From: Mycobacterium sp. ITM-2016-00316
GTDB taxonomy: Bacteria > Actinomycetota > Actinomycetes > Mycobacteriales > Mycobacteriaceae
Reading direction: 5' to 3'
NCBI RefSeq assembly: GCF_002968335.2
Contig: NZ_CP134398.1
Span: forward strand, 1,736,001 to 1,800,000
Length of the DNA: 64,000 nucleotides
Both the position numbers and the translations under genes were made by a program. Below the pieces are notes generated by a model that was not told where the DNA came from, did not search any database, and saw only the letters and a list, made by a program, of their open reading frames with translations. Positions 8,638 through 18,781 of this stretch are shown piece by piece (position 1 is the stretch's first letter; every line of letters starts with the position of its first letter).

Positions 8638-9852
8638 TCACTTCAGCTGAGCCGAGGACAGCCCCAGCAGTCGGCGGGCGACCACCAGCTGCTGAATCTG
8701 CTGGGTGCCCTCGAAGATGTCGAGGATCTTCGAATCGCGGGCCCACTTCTCCAACAGCGTCTGCTCCGAATACCCTGCCGTGCCCGCCATCTCGACGGCC
8801 TTGAGGGTGATGTCGCTGGCCACCCGGGCGGCCTTTGCCTTGCCCATCGAGGCCTCTTTGGAGTTCGGGATCTTGTTGTCGGCCTGCCATGCCGAACGGA
8901 TGGTCAGCAGATAGCCGGACTCCCAGTCGGCCTCCATGCGCAGGAACTCCGCGGCCGGTGCGCTCTGAGCGTGCGCCGGCTTGTCGTAGGAGATCTCGAT
9001 ACCGGCCTCGGTCAGGATGACCCGCAGCTCCTCCAGAGCGGCGCGCGCGATGCCGACCGCCATGGCCGCCACGATCGGGCGGGTGTTGTCGAAGGTCTCC
9101 ATGGCGCCGCCGAAGCCCTTGTCGGTCTTGACCTCTGGGTCGCCGAGCAGGTTCTCCTTCGGGATCCGTGCGTTCTCGAAGCGGATCACTGCGGTGTCGG
9201 AGGCCTTGATGCCCAGCTTGTGCTCGAGGCGTTCCACGGTGACACCGGGGTGCTCCCGCGGCACGACGAACGATTTGATCGCCGCGCGGCCCAGCGACTT
9301 GTCCACCGTCGCCCACACCACGATGTGGGTCGCGCGGGATCCCGCGGTGACAAAGATCTTCTCGCCGTTGATCACGTACTCGTCGCCGTCGAGAATCGCG
9401 GTGGTGGACACCGCGGCCGAGTCGGAGCCGAAGCTGGGCTCGGTGATGGCCATCGAGGCCCAGACCTTGCCGAAACGCTCCAGCTGTTCCTTGTTGGCAA
9501 CGCTGGAGATCGCGGCGTTGCCGAGGCCCTGGAAGGGGATCGACAGCAGCAGGGCGACGTCGCCCCAGCTGACTTCCAGCGCGTTCAGCAGCGCAGACAT
9601 GTTGGCGCCGTTGACGTTTGTCTTCTTGCCCTCGTCATTGCGGCCACCGAAGGCGTCGGCGCCGGCGAACGAGATGGTCTTGGCCTCCTGTAGGCCTTCG
9701 AAGAGGTGGGCCAGGGTGTCGAGCTCGACCGGGTAGGCGTGCTCGGCGAGGTCGTACTTGCGGGAGATCGGCCGCAGCATCTCCGCCGCGCCCTGATGTC
9801 CCTTTTCGACGACCGCTTGCAGCTTCTTGGGTAGTTCCAGATTGATTGCCAT
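8638..9852 (-). CDS. fadE23: Acyl-CoA dehydrogenase FadE23
   Basis: 404 aa FAD enzyme that makes trans-2-enoyl-CoA in beta-oxidation. ITEPSFGSDSAA and INGEKIFVTAG are the flavin/substrate motifs of the middle domain, and IFEGTQQIQQL near the C terminus carries the usual catalytic-Glu motif EGT. Start at MAINLELPKKL. It lies 25 nt after fadE24 on the same strand. Adjacent fadE pairs in mycobacteria usually form alpha2-beta2 heterotetramers, so these two are probably subunits of one enzyme. Identity rests on the pair's order and on neighbouring hisN, as remembered for Rv3137-Rv3140. Confidence 0.85.
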   Translation of the reverse strand: MAINLELPKKLQAVVEKGHQGAAEMLRPISRKYDLAEHAYPVELDTLAHLFEGLQEAKTISFAGADAFGGRNDEGKKTNVNGANMSALLNALEVSWGDVALLLSIPFQGLGNAAISSVANKEQLERFGKVWASMAITEPSFGSDSAAVSTTAILDGDEYVINGEKIFVTAGSRATHIVVWATVDKSLGRAAIKSFVVPREHPGVTVERLEHKLGIKASDTAVIRFENARIPKENLLGDPEVKTDKGFGGAMETFDNTRPIVAAMAVGIARAALEELRVILTEAGIEISYDKPAHAQSAPAAEFLRMEADWESGYLLTIRSAWQADNKIPNSKEASMGKAKAARVASDITLKAVEMAGTAGYSEQTLLEKWARDSKILDIFEGTQQIQQLVVARRLLGLSSAQLK

Positions 9853-9877
9853 GACTGGGTTTCCGTTCCTAGAAGTC

Positions 9878-11266
9878 TTAGAGGACCACAACACCCTCGG
9901 CGACGCCGAGGACCCGCAGATCGCGGTACCAGCGCTCGACCGGGTGTTCCTTGGTGAAGCCGTGACCGCCGAGCAGCTGGACGCCGTCCAGGCCGATCTG
10001 CATGCCCTTGTCGGTGGCGATCCGCTTGGCCAGCGCGGCTTCGCGCGCAAACGTCAGGCCCTGCTCGGCGCGGGCCGCGCCGCGCAGCGTGATGAGTCGC
10101 AGACCGTCGAGTTCGATGGCGATATTGGCGGTCATGAAGGCCACCGCCTGCCGGTTGGCGATCGGCTCACCGAACGCCTCGCGTTCCTTGATGTAGGGGA
10201 TGACATAGTCGAGCACGGCATGCGAGGTGCCGACTGCCAATGCGGCCCAACCCAATCGGGAGTACGCGATGGCCTCGGAATAGTCCTGGGCGAAGTCGGC
10301 GTCGCTGCGATCATCCTCGCCGAGGCGGTTGTGCAGCGGCACCGCGACGTTGTCGAGGGCCACCCGGCCCAGCGCGGCGGCGCGCACGCCCATCGACGGA
10401 TCCGCCTCGACGGTGACGCCTTCGGACGAGGCCTCCACGATGAACAGCGCGGGCTTGCCGTTGAGCTGGGCGGCGACGATGAACAGCTCCGCGCTACCCG
10501 CCGCGGGGACAAGCGATTTCACGCCGGAGAGCCGGTAGCCGCCCGGGGTGCGCACCGCGGTGGTTTTCAGTGCGGTGGGATCGAACAGCGCGTGCGGTTC
10601 GGCGATGGCCACACTCGCCTGCGGTACCTTCTCGCCGGCGAACTCGGGCAGATAGGTGGCCTGCTGGGCGGCGCTGCCCCAATGGGTCAGCGCGGACGCG
10701 ACCCCGGAGGGCGCCAAGATCGGCAGGGCCAACCCCATGTCGCCGTAGGCGAGCGCCTCGGCGACCAGGGCGCCGGTCACCGTGCTGCGGTGTTCGGCGA
10801 TGCCGTCGAAGTTCTCCGGGATGTTCAGCGAGGTGATCCCGAGCTCGGCGGCCTTGGCGATGAGGTCGGCCGGGTAGGTGACCGCGGCGTCGGCGTCGTG
10901 AGCGGCCGGGCGCAGGATCTCCTCGGCGAACTCGCTGACCGTCTCGACGATCATCTTCTGGTCGTCATCCGGGGTCAGGTCGAAGTAATCGGACTCCTTC
11001 GGCGCGAGCCGGGTGGGGGAGCCGCCCAGGTTCTGGATCTTCTTGAACTGACGGGTCGACGCGCCGGCGGCGGAGAACGCCGTCTTCACGCCGTACCGGA
11101 TGCCCTTGTTGAGCGGATCGCGCAGGCCGTAGCGGTCCAGGAACTCCTGGCCCATGAGGGGAGTGAGCAGCGCGATCCCGATATCGGTCGCGGTGCGCTT
11201 GTGCTTTTGGAGCCCGACGGCGCTTTCCGGGCCTTTGCGCTGGGGGCGAGATTCGATCTGAGTCAT
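9878..11266 (-). CDS. fadE24: Acyl-CoA dehydrogenase FadE24
   Basis: 462 aa. The N-terminal extension of roughly 90 residues (SAVGLQKHKRTATDIGIAL and on) precedes the normal dehydrogenase domains, which begin near LTPDDDQKMIVETVSEFAEE. The protein ends GHGFTKEHPVERWYRDLRVL then GVAEGVVVL, so it stops right after the EG of the usual catalytic-Glu motif and lacks the QIQ helix present in FadE23. That asymmetry fits a heteromer with FadE23. Start MTQIESRPQ chosen because AAGAGG lies upstream; a longer frame would run through the operator palindrome. Confidence 0.85.
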   Translation of the reverse strand: MTQIESRPQRKGPESAVGLQKHKRTATDIGIALLTPLMGQEFLDRYGLRDPLNKGIRYGVKTAFSAAGASTRQFKKIQNLGGSPTRLAPKESDYFDLTPDDDQKMIVETVSEFAEEILRPAAHDADAAVTYPADLIAKAAELGITSLNIPENFDGIAEHRSTVTGALVAEALAYGDMGLALPILAPSGVASALTHWGSAAQQATYLPEFAGEKVPQASVAIAEPHALFDPTALKTTAVRTPGGYRLSGVKSLVPAAGSAELFIVAAQLNGKPALFIVEASSEGVTVEADPSMGVRAAALGRVALDNVAVPLHNRLGEDDRSDADFAQDYSEAIAYSRLGWAALAVGTSHAVLDYVIPYIKEREAFGEPIANRQAVAFMTANIAIELDGLRLITLRGAARAEQGLTFAREAALAKRIATDKGMQIGLDGVQLLGGHGFTKEHPVERWYRDLRVLGVAEGVVVL

Positions 11267-11306
11267 TTCGGCAGCCTCTTTTGGTGGGGGCAATGCGTGA
11301 TGACCG

Positions 11307-11328
11307 TATCTTACTCCGGAGTAAGATA
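11307..11328. promoter_or_regulatory. 22-bp perfect palindrome, fadE24 operator
   Basis: Half-site TATCTTACTCC (11307-11317) followed immediately by its exact reverse complement (11318-11328). It sits 41 bp upstream of the fadE24 ATG and 20 bp after the hisN stop. A TetR-type dimer site is likely; no regulator gene is adjacent, so the protein must be encoded elsewhere. Confidence 0.7.
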
Positions 11329-11348
11329 GAAAAAGGCTGTAACCAACC

Positions 11349-12116
11349 TCACAGTGTGGCCAGAACCGCCGCATGCAGCCGGCCGTTGGTGGCCAGGGCG
11401 CTGCCGCCATGCGGTCCTGGAGTGCCATCGATACTGGTGAACGTGCCGCCGGCCTCCCGGATCAGGATGTCCAACGGCGCGATGTCCCACACCTTCACCT
11501 CGGGTTCGCAGGCGATGTCCACGGCACCCTCGGCCACCAGGCAGTAGGACCAGAAGTCCCCGTAGGCCCGCACCCGCCACACCGCGTCAGTCAATGTCAG
11601 GAAACTCTCCCGGCGGTCGTCCCACCCCGTCGTCAGGTCCGAATAGGACAGGCTCGCCGAGGCCAGATCGCCGACCCCGGACACCTGGATGCGGCGAGTC
11701 GCGCCGCCGAACGAGGTGTGCGCGCCCGCCCCCGCCCCGGCCCACCAGCGCCGCCCGAGCGCCGGTGCGCTCACCACACCGACGGTGGGCACGCCGTCCT
11801 CGATCAGTGCGATCAGCGTGCACCACACCGGGACGCCGCGGACGAAGTTCTTGGTCCCGTCGATCGGGTCGATCACCCACTGGCGGCCCGTGGAAGACGT
11901 TGTACCGCCGAACTCTTCACCGAACACGCTGTCATCGGGCCGGGCCTGGGACAGCGCCGCTCGTAGCGCCTCCTCGGCGCCCTTGTCGGCATCGGTGACG
12001 GGGGTGAGATCGGGCTTGGTCTCGATGTGCAGATCCAGTGCGCCGAAGCGGGCCATGGTCAGCTCGTCGGCCTGGTCGGCCAGTCGCAGGGCAAGGTCGA
12101 GATCGTCGGCACTCAT
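11349..12116 (-). CDS. hisN: Inositol-monophosphatase-family histidinol-phosphatase
   Basis: 255 aa Mg-dependent phosphatase. The three metal-site motifs are present: GEEFGG (about 70-75), [15 protein letters not shown] (about 84-98) and [16 protein letters not shown] near the C terminus. The family includes inositol monophosphatases, and I name it HisN because the M. tuberculosis gene in this position (Rv3137, from memory) is the histidinol-phosphate phosphatase of histidine synthesis; sequence motifs alone do not separate the two activities. Start ATG is 23 nt from the divergent small membrane protein gene. Confidence 0.8.
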   Translation of the reverse strand: MSADDLDLALRLADQADELTMARFGALDLHIETKPDLTPVTDADKGAEEALRAALSQARPDDSVFGEEFGGTTSSTGRQWVIDPIDGTKNFVRGVPVWCTLIALIEDGVPTVGVVSAPALGRRWWAGAGAGAHTSFGGATRRIQVSGVGDLASASLSYSDLTTGWDDRRESFLTLTDAVWRVRAYGDFWSYCLVAEGAVDIACEPEVKVWDIAPLDILIREAGGTFTSIDGTPGPHGGSALATNGRLHAAVLATL

Positions 12117-12139
12117 GCCCGCAGTCCTACCATGGCTAG

Positions 12140-12526
12140 GTGATCGAATTCGCGATGATATTGCTGTTGGTCGGTGCGCTGGTGCTCATAGCGATGCCGT
12201 GGATCCGCAAGCGCCGCGAGGCAGGGGGCGGCGGCATGGGTGGCGGTATGGGCGCCGGCATGGCGCCCGGCACGCTGCTGGTCACCGGCGTCAGCCCACG
12301 CCCGGACGAGGTCGGCGAGCAGTTCGTCACCATCAGCGGCGTCATCAACGGGCCGACGGTCAACGAGCACGTCGTCTATCAACGTCTGGTCGTCGACGTC
12401 AACCAGTGGCCCACCATCGGCCAACTGATCGACGTCGTCTACTCGCCGAAGAACCCGGACAAGTGGGGTTTCGCCCCGTCGGCGCCGCCCCCGCCACCGG
12501 CACCCGAGACCTACCCGACCGTCTGA
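12140..12526 (+). CDS. Small membrane-anchored protein, unknown function
   Basis: 128 aa with a GTG start. One transmembrane helix ([20 protein letters not shown]) is followed by basic KRR, a Gly/Met-rich linker, a soluble domain of about 65 residues ([20 protein letters not shown]) and a Pro-rich tail. I do not recognise the soluble domain. It ends 11 nt before the PPOX-type gene and is divergent from hisN. Confidence 0.75.
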   Translation: MIEFAMILLLVGALVLIAMPWIRKRREAGGGGMGGGMGAGMAPGTLLVTGVSPRPDEVGEQFVTISGVINGPTVNEHVVYQRLVVDVNQWPTIGQLIDVVYSPKNPDKWGFAPSAPPPPPAPETYPTV

Positions 12527-12537
12527 GAGGACACCCC

Positions 12538-12945
12538 GTGCCCCAACCGCTTCCGGCCGGACTGATCGAGCTGCTGCGCAAGCCCAGCCCGTGCTTCGTG
12601 GCCACGCTGATGCCCGACGGTTCACCGCAGCTCACCGAGACGTGGGTGCACACCGACGGCGAGCACGTCGTGCTCAACATCGTCGGGGGCTCCCAGAAGG
12701 ACCGCAACATCGCCCGCGACCCGCGGATCGCCATCAACGTCGCCGACCCCGACGAGATCCGACGGTTCTACGCGATTCGTGGCCGGGTCACGGCCACCAC
12801 CGCGGAGGGCGGCCACGAGAGCATCCACGAGATCTCGCAGAAGTACCTGGGCATCCCGTACCCGTACTTCAGCGGAAACCCGGACGAGACGCGGCTCATC
12901 CTCACCATCGAGGCAGACAAGGTGACTCCGCCGCCCGGCGAGTGA
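12538..12945 (+). CDS. PPOX-class F420-dependent oxidoreductase-like protein
   Basis: 135 aa split-beta-barrel flavin/F420-binding protein. PCFVATLMPDGSPQLTETWV, DRNIARDPRIAINVADPDE and the end of the barrel are typical of the TIGR03618/Rv1155-like group that reduces substrates with F420H2 or binds flavin. GTG start with GAGAGGAC upstream. Cytoplasmic. Substrate unknown. The gene stop abuts the converging DUF559 gene stop without a gap. Confidence 0.8.
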   Translation: MPQPLPAGLIELLRKPSPCFVATLMPDGSPQLTETWVHTDGEHVVLNIVGGSQKDRNIARDPRIAINVADPDEIRRFYAIRGRVTATTAEGGHESIHEISQKYLGIPYPYFSGNPDETRLILTIEADKVTPPPGE

Positions 12946-13893
12946 TCAGCCCGCGAGATTGCGGTTCTCGCGTGAAAGTGCGAGTGCGGATGTCGACAAC
13001 GACAATCTCGCGACCAGTGCGGCGACGGACGGATGCGGCTTGCGTAGCCTGCCGTCCCAGCCGCGCGCGATGAGCGCGCGATAGGCGCGGACGAGGATCT
13101 CCGCGTCGCTGTCCTCCTTGATGATGCGCAGCACCAGCCATCCCATGCGCTCGACCTGCGGCAGCACGCGGAGGTCCTTGACGTACTGGTAGCGGTCAGT
13201 CTGGTGCTGCCCGCCGTCGTACTCGATCGCCACCATGAAGTCCTCCCAGCCCATGTCGAGCGTGCGGAGCGGTCGTATCCCGGAGACCACCTGGATCTGC
13301 GTGCGCGGAACCGGGAATCCGGCGTCGACAAGCAACAAGCGCAGGCGCGTCTCCTGAGGCGATGCGGCGCCACCGTCGACCAGTGGGAGTAGGGCGCGCA
13401 GCTGTTTGAGGCCACGGGCACCGCGGTATCGCTCGGCAAGCGTCAGCACCTCCGGGGGCCGGAAGAACGTCGCCCGCTGCAGGGCGTCCAGGCGAGCGAG
13501 GGCGTCGTGGCGATCGATGCGTCGACCGATGTCGAATGCGGTCCGTGCGGGCGTCGTCACCGGCACGCAGTCCTCGACGGTGATCTCGTCGGGCGCCAGG
13601 CGGTCTCGCTGCACGATGATCCCGGCCGGCGCACGGCTCACGTCCCAGATCATCTCGATAGGGATGTCGTCGTCGACCCATTGCGCGCCGAGCAGGGCGG
13701 AAGCGGCGACGCCGGCGACGACCCCGTTACGGCCGGAGCGCAGGTACGCCCCGTCGATGCGCTCATCCAAGGTGAGTTGGTGACCGCGCGGCATGTAAAT
13801 GTTGCGGTGGACTCGCTGGTAGCAACGGCGGAGGTCGTATTCGCTCACTGTTCCGAGTGCGCGGGCCTGGCTCCCGACGATCAGGTTCCTCAT
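12946..13893 (-). CDS. DUF559/Vsr-like endonuclease-domain protein
   Basis: 315 aa. The N-terminal part (residues 1-80, VHRNIYMPRGHQLTLDERID) resembles the AbiEi-type antitoxin-like helix domain. The C-terminal third is a DUF559 nuclease domain of the PD-(D/E)XK/Vsr group: LDMGWEDFMVAIEYDGGQHQ, then RMGWLVLRIIKED. Remarkably the last residues (LSLSTSALALSRENRNLAG) and the stop are encoded by one copy of a 61-bp hairpin repeat whose second copy lies 35 nt upstream of the start. Such genes are common and multicopy in actinobacteria, but their role is not established. Could be a stand-alone selfish or defence nuclease. Confidence 0.75.
   Translation of the reverse strand: MRNLIVGSQARALGTVSEYDLRRCYQRVHRNIYMPRGHQLTLDERIDGAYLRSGRNGVVAGVAASALLGAQWVDDDIPIEMIWDVSRAPAGIIVQRDRLAPDEITVEDCVPVTTPARTAFDIGRRIDRHDALARLDALQRATFFRPPEVLTLAERYRGARGLKQLRALLPLVDGGAASPQETRLRLLLVDAGFPVPRTQIQVVSGIRPLRTLDMGWEDFMVAIEYDGGQHQTDRYQYVKDLRVLPQVERMGWLVLRIIKEDSDAEILVRAYRALIARGWDGRLRKPHPSVAALVARLSLSTSALALSRENRNLAG
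12952..13012. repeat. 61-bp hairpin repeat, copy 1 (inside the DUF559 3' end)
   Basis: Begins CGCGAGATTG and ends CAATCTCGCG, so the ends are inverted repeats and the whole unit can fold as a long stem. It matches copy 2 (13928-13988) at 57 of 61 positions, in the same orientation. It supplies the last codons of the DUF559 gene. Confidence 0.9.
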
Positions 13894-13927
13894 GGCCGGA
13901 TAGTCCCCTCGGGCACCGACAAGCGTC

Positions 13928-13988
13928 CGCGAGATTGCGGTTATCGCGCGAAAGTGTGAGTGCGGATGTCGATAACGACAATCTCGCG
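13928..13988. repeat. 61-bp hairpin repeat, copy 2 (upstream of DUF559 gene)
   Basis: Same unit as 12952-13012. Here the arms CGAGATTG-CG-GTTATCG and CGATAAC-GA-CAATCTCG pair except for two bases. It lies between the fprA stop (14031) and the DUF559 start (13893), so the two copies bracket that gene. Confidence 0.9.
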
Positions 13989-14030
13989 GTAGGGAGGGCG
14001 CGGGTAGAGCGGAGTGGCGAAGGGAGGGCG

Positions 14031-15371
14031 TCAGCCGTGCGCGATCCCCAGCAGTTCCGCGACGCTGGTGAGCTTCACCCGCGGCCGGTGCTGCGCATCG
14101 CCGGTCGCGCGCTCGTGGGAGTCGATGCGCGCCCAGTGATCGTCGGTGACCAACATCGGTTGGCGCGACAGCAGCCATTGCGCCAACTCGGCGTCGTGGC
14201 CCGCATCGAAGCCGGGCTCGCCGAGATCGCCCAACAACGTCTGCACCGTATCCGCGGAGTCCTTCTTGTTGCTGCCGATGACACCGGAGGGCCCGCGCTT
14301 GATCCAGCCGACGACGTACTCGTGCTCGCGGCCCTCGATGCGCCCGTTCGCATGCGGGATGGTGCCGGACTTCTCGTCGAACGGCAGTCCGTCGACGGGC
14401 ACACCGCGATACCCGACGGCGCGCACCACCAACTGCGCCGGCAGCTCTTCGCGTTCGCCGGTGTCCTTGGCCACCACACGGCCGCCCTCGTCGACCAGCT
14501 CGTTGCGGCCCAACACAATCGACTCCACCCGATCGGAACCGCGGATCTCGATCGGTGAGGTGGCGAACCGGAACACCACCCGCCGCTTCGCGCCTTCGGG
14601 CTGCATCTCCGCGTACTGCCGCAACACCTTGATGTTCGTCTTGACGGTCTTGTCGGCGGCCTCGAGGTCCGCATCGGTGATGTGCTCGAAGTCGGCGCGC
14701 TCGACGACGATGTCGACCTCGGCCATCTGCTCCATGTGCCCGAGTTCGCGAAGTTCCATCGTGGTGAACGGCGCCTGCAGCGGTCCACGCCGGCCCACCA
14801 CGATGACCTCTCGGACACCGCGCGGCCCCAGCACGTCCAGCGCGTGGTCGGCGATATCGGTCTGCGCCAGGATTTCCGGGTCGCTGATCAGGATGCGCGC
14901 CACGTCGAGTGCGACGTTGCCGTTGCCGATCACCACCGCGCGGTCGGCGGACAGGTCGGGGGCCACCTCCCCGAAATGTGGATGCGCGTTGTACCAACCG
15001 ACGAAGTCGACGGCCGCGACGCTGCCGGGCAGGTCCTCGCCGGGGATGCCCAGCACCCGGTCGGACTGGGCGCCGATCGCGTAGACGACGGCGTCATAGC
15101 GCTCGGCCAACTCGGCGGCCTGCACGTGCTCGCCGACGGAGATGTTGCCGAAGAACCGGAACCGCGGGTCCGCCGAGATCTTCTCGAACTGCGCGCTGAT
15201 CGACTTGATCTTCGGGTGGTCGGGGGCGACGCCGGAGCGCACCAGTCCCCACGGGGTGGGCAGCATCTCCAGCATGTCGACGCGGACTTCGAGATCGGAC
15301 TTCAACAGCGAGGCGGCGGCAAAGAACCCGGAGGGGCCTGAGCCGACGATCGCCATGTGGTACGGGCGCAT
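14031..15371 (-). CDS. fprA: NADPH-ferredoxin reductase FprA
   Basis: 446 aa adrenodoxin-reductase-type flavoenzyme passing electrons from NADPH to ferredoxins, which feed P450s and other oxygenases. GSGPSGFFAAASLL at residues 10-23 is the FAD-binding fold and VVIGNGNVALDVAR the NADP-binding fold; PTPWGLVRSGVAPDHPKIK is the characteristic family segment. Length is close to the M. tuberculosis protein (about 456 aa). Divergent from prfB, as in M. tuberculosis. It is a candidate reductase for the P450 at 48619. Confidence 0.93.
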   Translation of the reverse strand: MRPYHMAIVGSGPSGFFAAASLLKSDLEVRVDMLEMLPTPWGLVRSGVAPDHPKIKSISAQFEKISADPRFRFFGNISVGEHVQAAELAERYDAVVYAIGAQSDRVLGIPGEDLPGSVAAVDFVGWYNAHPHFGEVAPDLSADRAVVIGNGNVALDVARILISDPEILAQTDIADHALDVLGPRGVREVIVVGRRGPLQAPFTTMELRELGHMEQMAEVDIVVERADFEHITDADLEAADKTVKTNIKVLRQYAEMQPEGAKRRVVFRFATSPIEIRGSDRVESIVLGRNELVDEGGRVVAKDTGEREELPAQLVVRAVGYRGVPVDGLPFDEKSGTIPHANGRIEGREHEYVVGWIKRGPSGVIGSNKKDSADTVQTLLGDLGEPGFDAGHDAELAQWLLSRQPMLVTDDHWARIDSHERATGDAQHRPRVKLTSVAELLGIAHG

Positions 15372-15510
15372 GGCAAGCCTTTTCGTGAGGCTGGTCGGCG
15401 GCGCGCAAGGGGCTGTCGCGACGTCACCGGACCGGTTACCAGCCCGATGCTAGCCGCGCACCGGCGATCGAGGGCGGAGTCCGGAGAAGCGGCCGGTAAC
15501 CTCAACAGTC

Positions 15511-16615
<1,105 letters not shown>

Positions 16616-16629
<14 letters not shown>

Positions 16630-17554
16630 CGCACTGACCAACAGCTATAGCGCATTGTCAGTGGCCGAACACTGGCACGACTTCTGGCGCGGCAACATCG
16701 GCGAGTGGATCATCACCAAGGGTCTGCGCATCGTGATGCTGGTGATCCTGGCGATCCTGCTGGCGCGGTTCGTCAACTGGGCGGCACAGCGGATCAGCAG
16801 GCGCATCGACGCCGATTTCCGGGAGAGCGACGCGCTGGTGCGCACCGAGACCGCCAAGCACCGCCAGGCCGTCGCGTCGGTGATCTCCTGGGTGACCATC
16901 GCGCTGATCTGCGTGGTGGTGCTGTTGCAGATCACCGACATCCTGGCCATCCCGCTGGGCTCGCTGGTCGCGCCGGCGGCGGTGCTGGGTGCGGCGCTGG
17001 GTTTCGGCGCGCAGCGCATCGTGCAGGACCTGCTGTCGGGGTTCTTCATCATCACCGAGAAGCAGTACGGCTTCGGCGACCTCGTCACGCTGACGCTGGG
17101 CTCGTCCAACGATGCGACGGGAACGGTGGAGGACGTCACGCTGCGCGTCACCAAACTGCGCACCAGTGACGGTGAGGTTTTCACCATCCCCAACGGGCAG
17201 ATCATGAAATCGCTCAACCTGTCCAAGGACTGGGCGCGCGCGGTGGTGGACATCCCGGTGCCGACGAATGCGGACCTCAACGCCGTCAACGAGCTGCTGC
17301 ACGCCGTCTGCGAGAACGCCATGAAGGACCCGGCGATGAGTGATCTGCTGCTGGATCAGCCCCAGTTGATGGGGGTGGAGAGCCTGGAGCTCGACACCGT
17401 GAATCTGCGGATGGTGGCGCGCACCCTGCCCGGTAAGCAGTTCGAGGTGGGACGGCAGCTGCGGCTGCTGGTCATCGCGGCGCTGGCCCGGGCCGGCATC
17501 GCGACCAAGGCCGAGTCCACGTCGCTGGCCGCCAACTCCGAGGTGCGCGAATGA
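16616..17554 (+). CDS. MscS-family mechanosensitive channel-like membrane protein
   Basis: 312 aa. Three hydrophobic helices at about 30-55, 85-110 and 115-135 are followed by the MscS pore-lining and beta-domain signature: [40 protein letters not shown] and [20 protein letters not shown]. The domain carries an Ala/Gly-rich third helix as in MscS. Corresponds by position to Rv3104c. The ATG overlaps the prfB end and the gene overlaps the next by ATGA, so prfB-mscS-Thr-rich protein form one operon. Role: osmotic-shock release (family inference). Confidence 0.85.
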
Positions 17555-18066
17555 AGCTGATCTCGCGCCGGGCCGGTGATGACGACAAACGCTGGCCCGG
17601 CTATGTGCTGGGCGGCCGGCTGCGGACCTCGACGATCGGGCTGATCGCGGCGTTCCTGTTCACCTCGTGGCTGTATGAGACGTACAAGCCGCCGCCGGAA
17701 CCGGTGCCGGCGACCCAGATCGTGCCGCCGGGCTTCGTGCCCGACCCGGAGTACACCTGGGTGCCGCGCACCAACGTCGAGGTGCCGCGCACCACGTACC
17801 CGACGACCACCACGACGACGACCACCACCACGACCGAGCCGCCGACGACCACGACGACCTCGCCCACCGACCCGACCGAGACGACGTCACCGGGCGACAC
17901 GCCGACGTCGCCGACGGAGACCGCGCCGACCACCACGGTGGTCGACCCGGACGGTCCCAACGGGCTGATCCCGCCGATCACGCTGCCGGTGCTACCGGGG
18001 TCGGCACCGACCCCGGCGCCGCAGTCGACGGCGACACCGCCGCCGCCTGCACGCAGCGCGAACTGA
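17551..18066 (+). CDS. Thr/Pro-rich membrane-anchored protein
   Basis: 171 aa. A single transmembrane segment ([18 protein letters not shown], about 31-48) is followed by an extracytoplasmic Pro-rich region ([20 protein letters not shown]) and a long Thr-rich tract. Position and composition match Rv3103c. The Thr stretch could be O-mannosylated and span the wall (inference). It precedes ftsE by 25 nt and may be co-transcribed with ftsEX, suggesting a link to the cell-division or peptidoglycan-hydrolase complex. Confidence 0.8.
   Translation: MKLISRRAGDDDKRWPGYVLGGRLRTSTIGLIAAFLFTSWLYETYKPPPEPVPATQIVPPGFVPDPEYTWVPRTNVEVPRTTYPTTTTTTTTTTTEPPTTTTTSPTDPTETTSPGDTPTSPTETAPTTTVVDPDGPNGLIPPITLPVLPGSAPTPAPQSTATPPPPARSAN
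17802..17858 (+). repeat. ACC/ACG triplet tract coding poly-Thr
   Basis: Near-uninterrupted ACC and ACG codons, giving ten Thr, then EPP, then five more Thr. Low-complexity triplets like this can change length by slippage. Confidence 0.7.
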
Positions 18067-18091
18067 CGCGCGTCTACACTGGCGTGCCGTG

Positions 18092-18781
18092 ATGATCACC
18101 CTCGACAAAGTGAGCAAGCAGTACAAATCCTCTGCTCGTCCGGCACTGGATGACGTCTCTCTCAAAATCGACAAGGGTGAGTTCGTCTTCCTCATCGGGC
18201 CGTCGGGGTCGGGCAAGTCGACGTTCATGCGTCTGCTGCTGGGCGCCGAGCACCCGTCCACGGGCGATATCCGGGTATCGAAGTTCCACGTCAACAAGCT
18301 CTCCGGCCGGCACATCCCGAGCCTGCGGCAGGTCATCGGCTGCGTGTTTCAGGACTTCCGGCTGCTGCAGCAGAAGACGGTCTTCGAGAACGTGGCCTTC
18401 GCCCTCGAGGTCATCGGCAAGCGCGGTGACGTGATCAACCGGGTGGTGCCCGACGTGCTCGAGATGGTCGGGCTGAGCGGCAAGGCCAGCCGGCTGCCGC
18501 ACGAGCTGTCCGGCGGTGAGCAGCAGCGCGTCGCGATCGCGCGGGCGTTCGTCAACCGGCCGTTGGTGCTGCTGGCCGATGAGCCCACCGGCAACCTGGA
18601 CCCGGAAACCAGTAAGGACATCATGGATCTGCTTGAGCGGATCAACCGCACCGGAACCACGGTTCTGATGGCGACGCACGACCACCACATCGTGGACTCC
18701 ATGCGTCAGCGCGTCATCGAACTCGAATTGGGCCGCCTCATCCGCGACGAGCAGCGCGGCGTTTACGGAATGGATCGCTAG
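18092..18781 (+). CDS. ftsE: Cell-division ATP-binding protein FtsE
   Basis: 229 aa ABC ATPase that with FtsX controls septal peptidoglycan hydrolases (RipC in mycobacteria). Walker [10 protein letters not shown] at about 35-43, signature [14 protein letters not shown], Walker [10 protein letters not shown] and the switch His in ATHDHHI are all intact. GTG and ATG codons are adjacent at the start; the ATG at 18092 gives the length I recall for the M. tuberculosis protein. The stop overlaps the ftsX GTG. Confidence 0.96.
   Translation: MITLDKVSKQYKSSARPALDDVSLKIDKGEFVFLIGPSGSGKSTFMRLLLGAEHPSTGDIRVSKFHVNKLSGRHIPSLRQVIGCVFQDFRLLQQKTVFENVAFALEVIGKRGDVINRVVPDVLEMVGLSGKASRLPHELSGGEQQRVAIARAFVNRPLVLLADEPTGNLDPETSKDIMDLLERINRTGTTVLMATHDHHIVDSMRQRVIELELGRLIRDEQRGVYGMDR

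Noticed and set aside
12952..13988. CRISPR-like array from the two 61-bp repeats
   Set aside because: Only two copies, 976 nt apart with a gene between, and each is itself a hairpin; there are no regular spacers and no cas genes.
12946..14997. A 683-codon minus-strand frame running from inside fprA through the DUF559 gene
   Set aside because: The upstream part is antisense-frame shadow of fprA; the DUF559 homology begins at MRNLIVGSQ (13893), so no fusion is supported.
17802..17858. CRISPR or tandem repeat from ACC/ACG triplets
   Set aside because: It is a coding poly-Thr tract in frame with the membrane protein.
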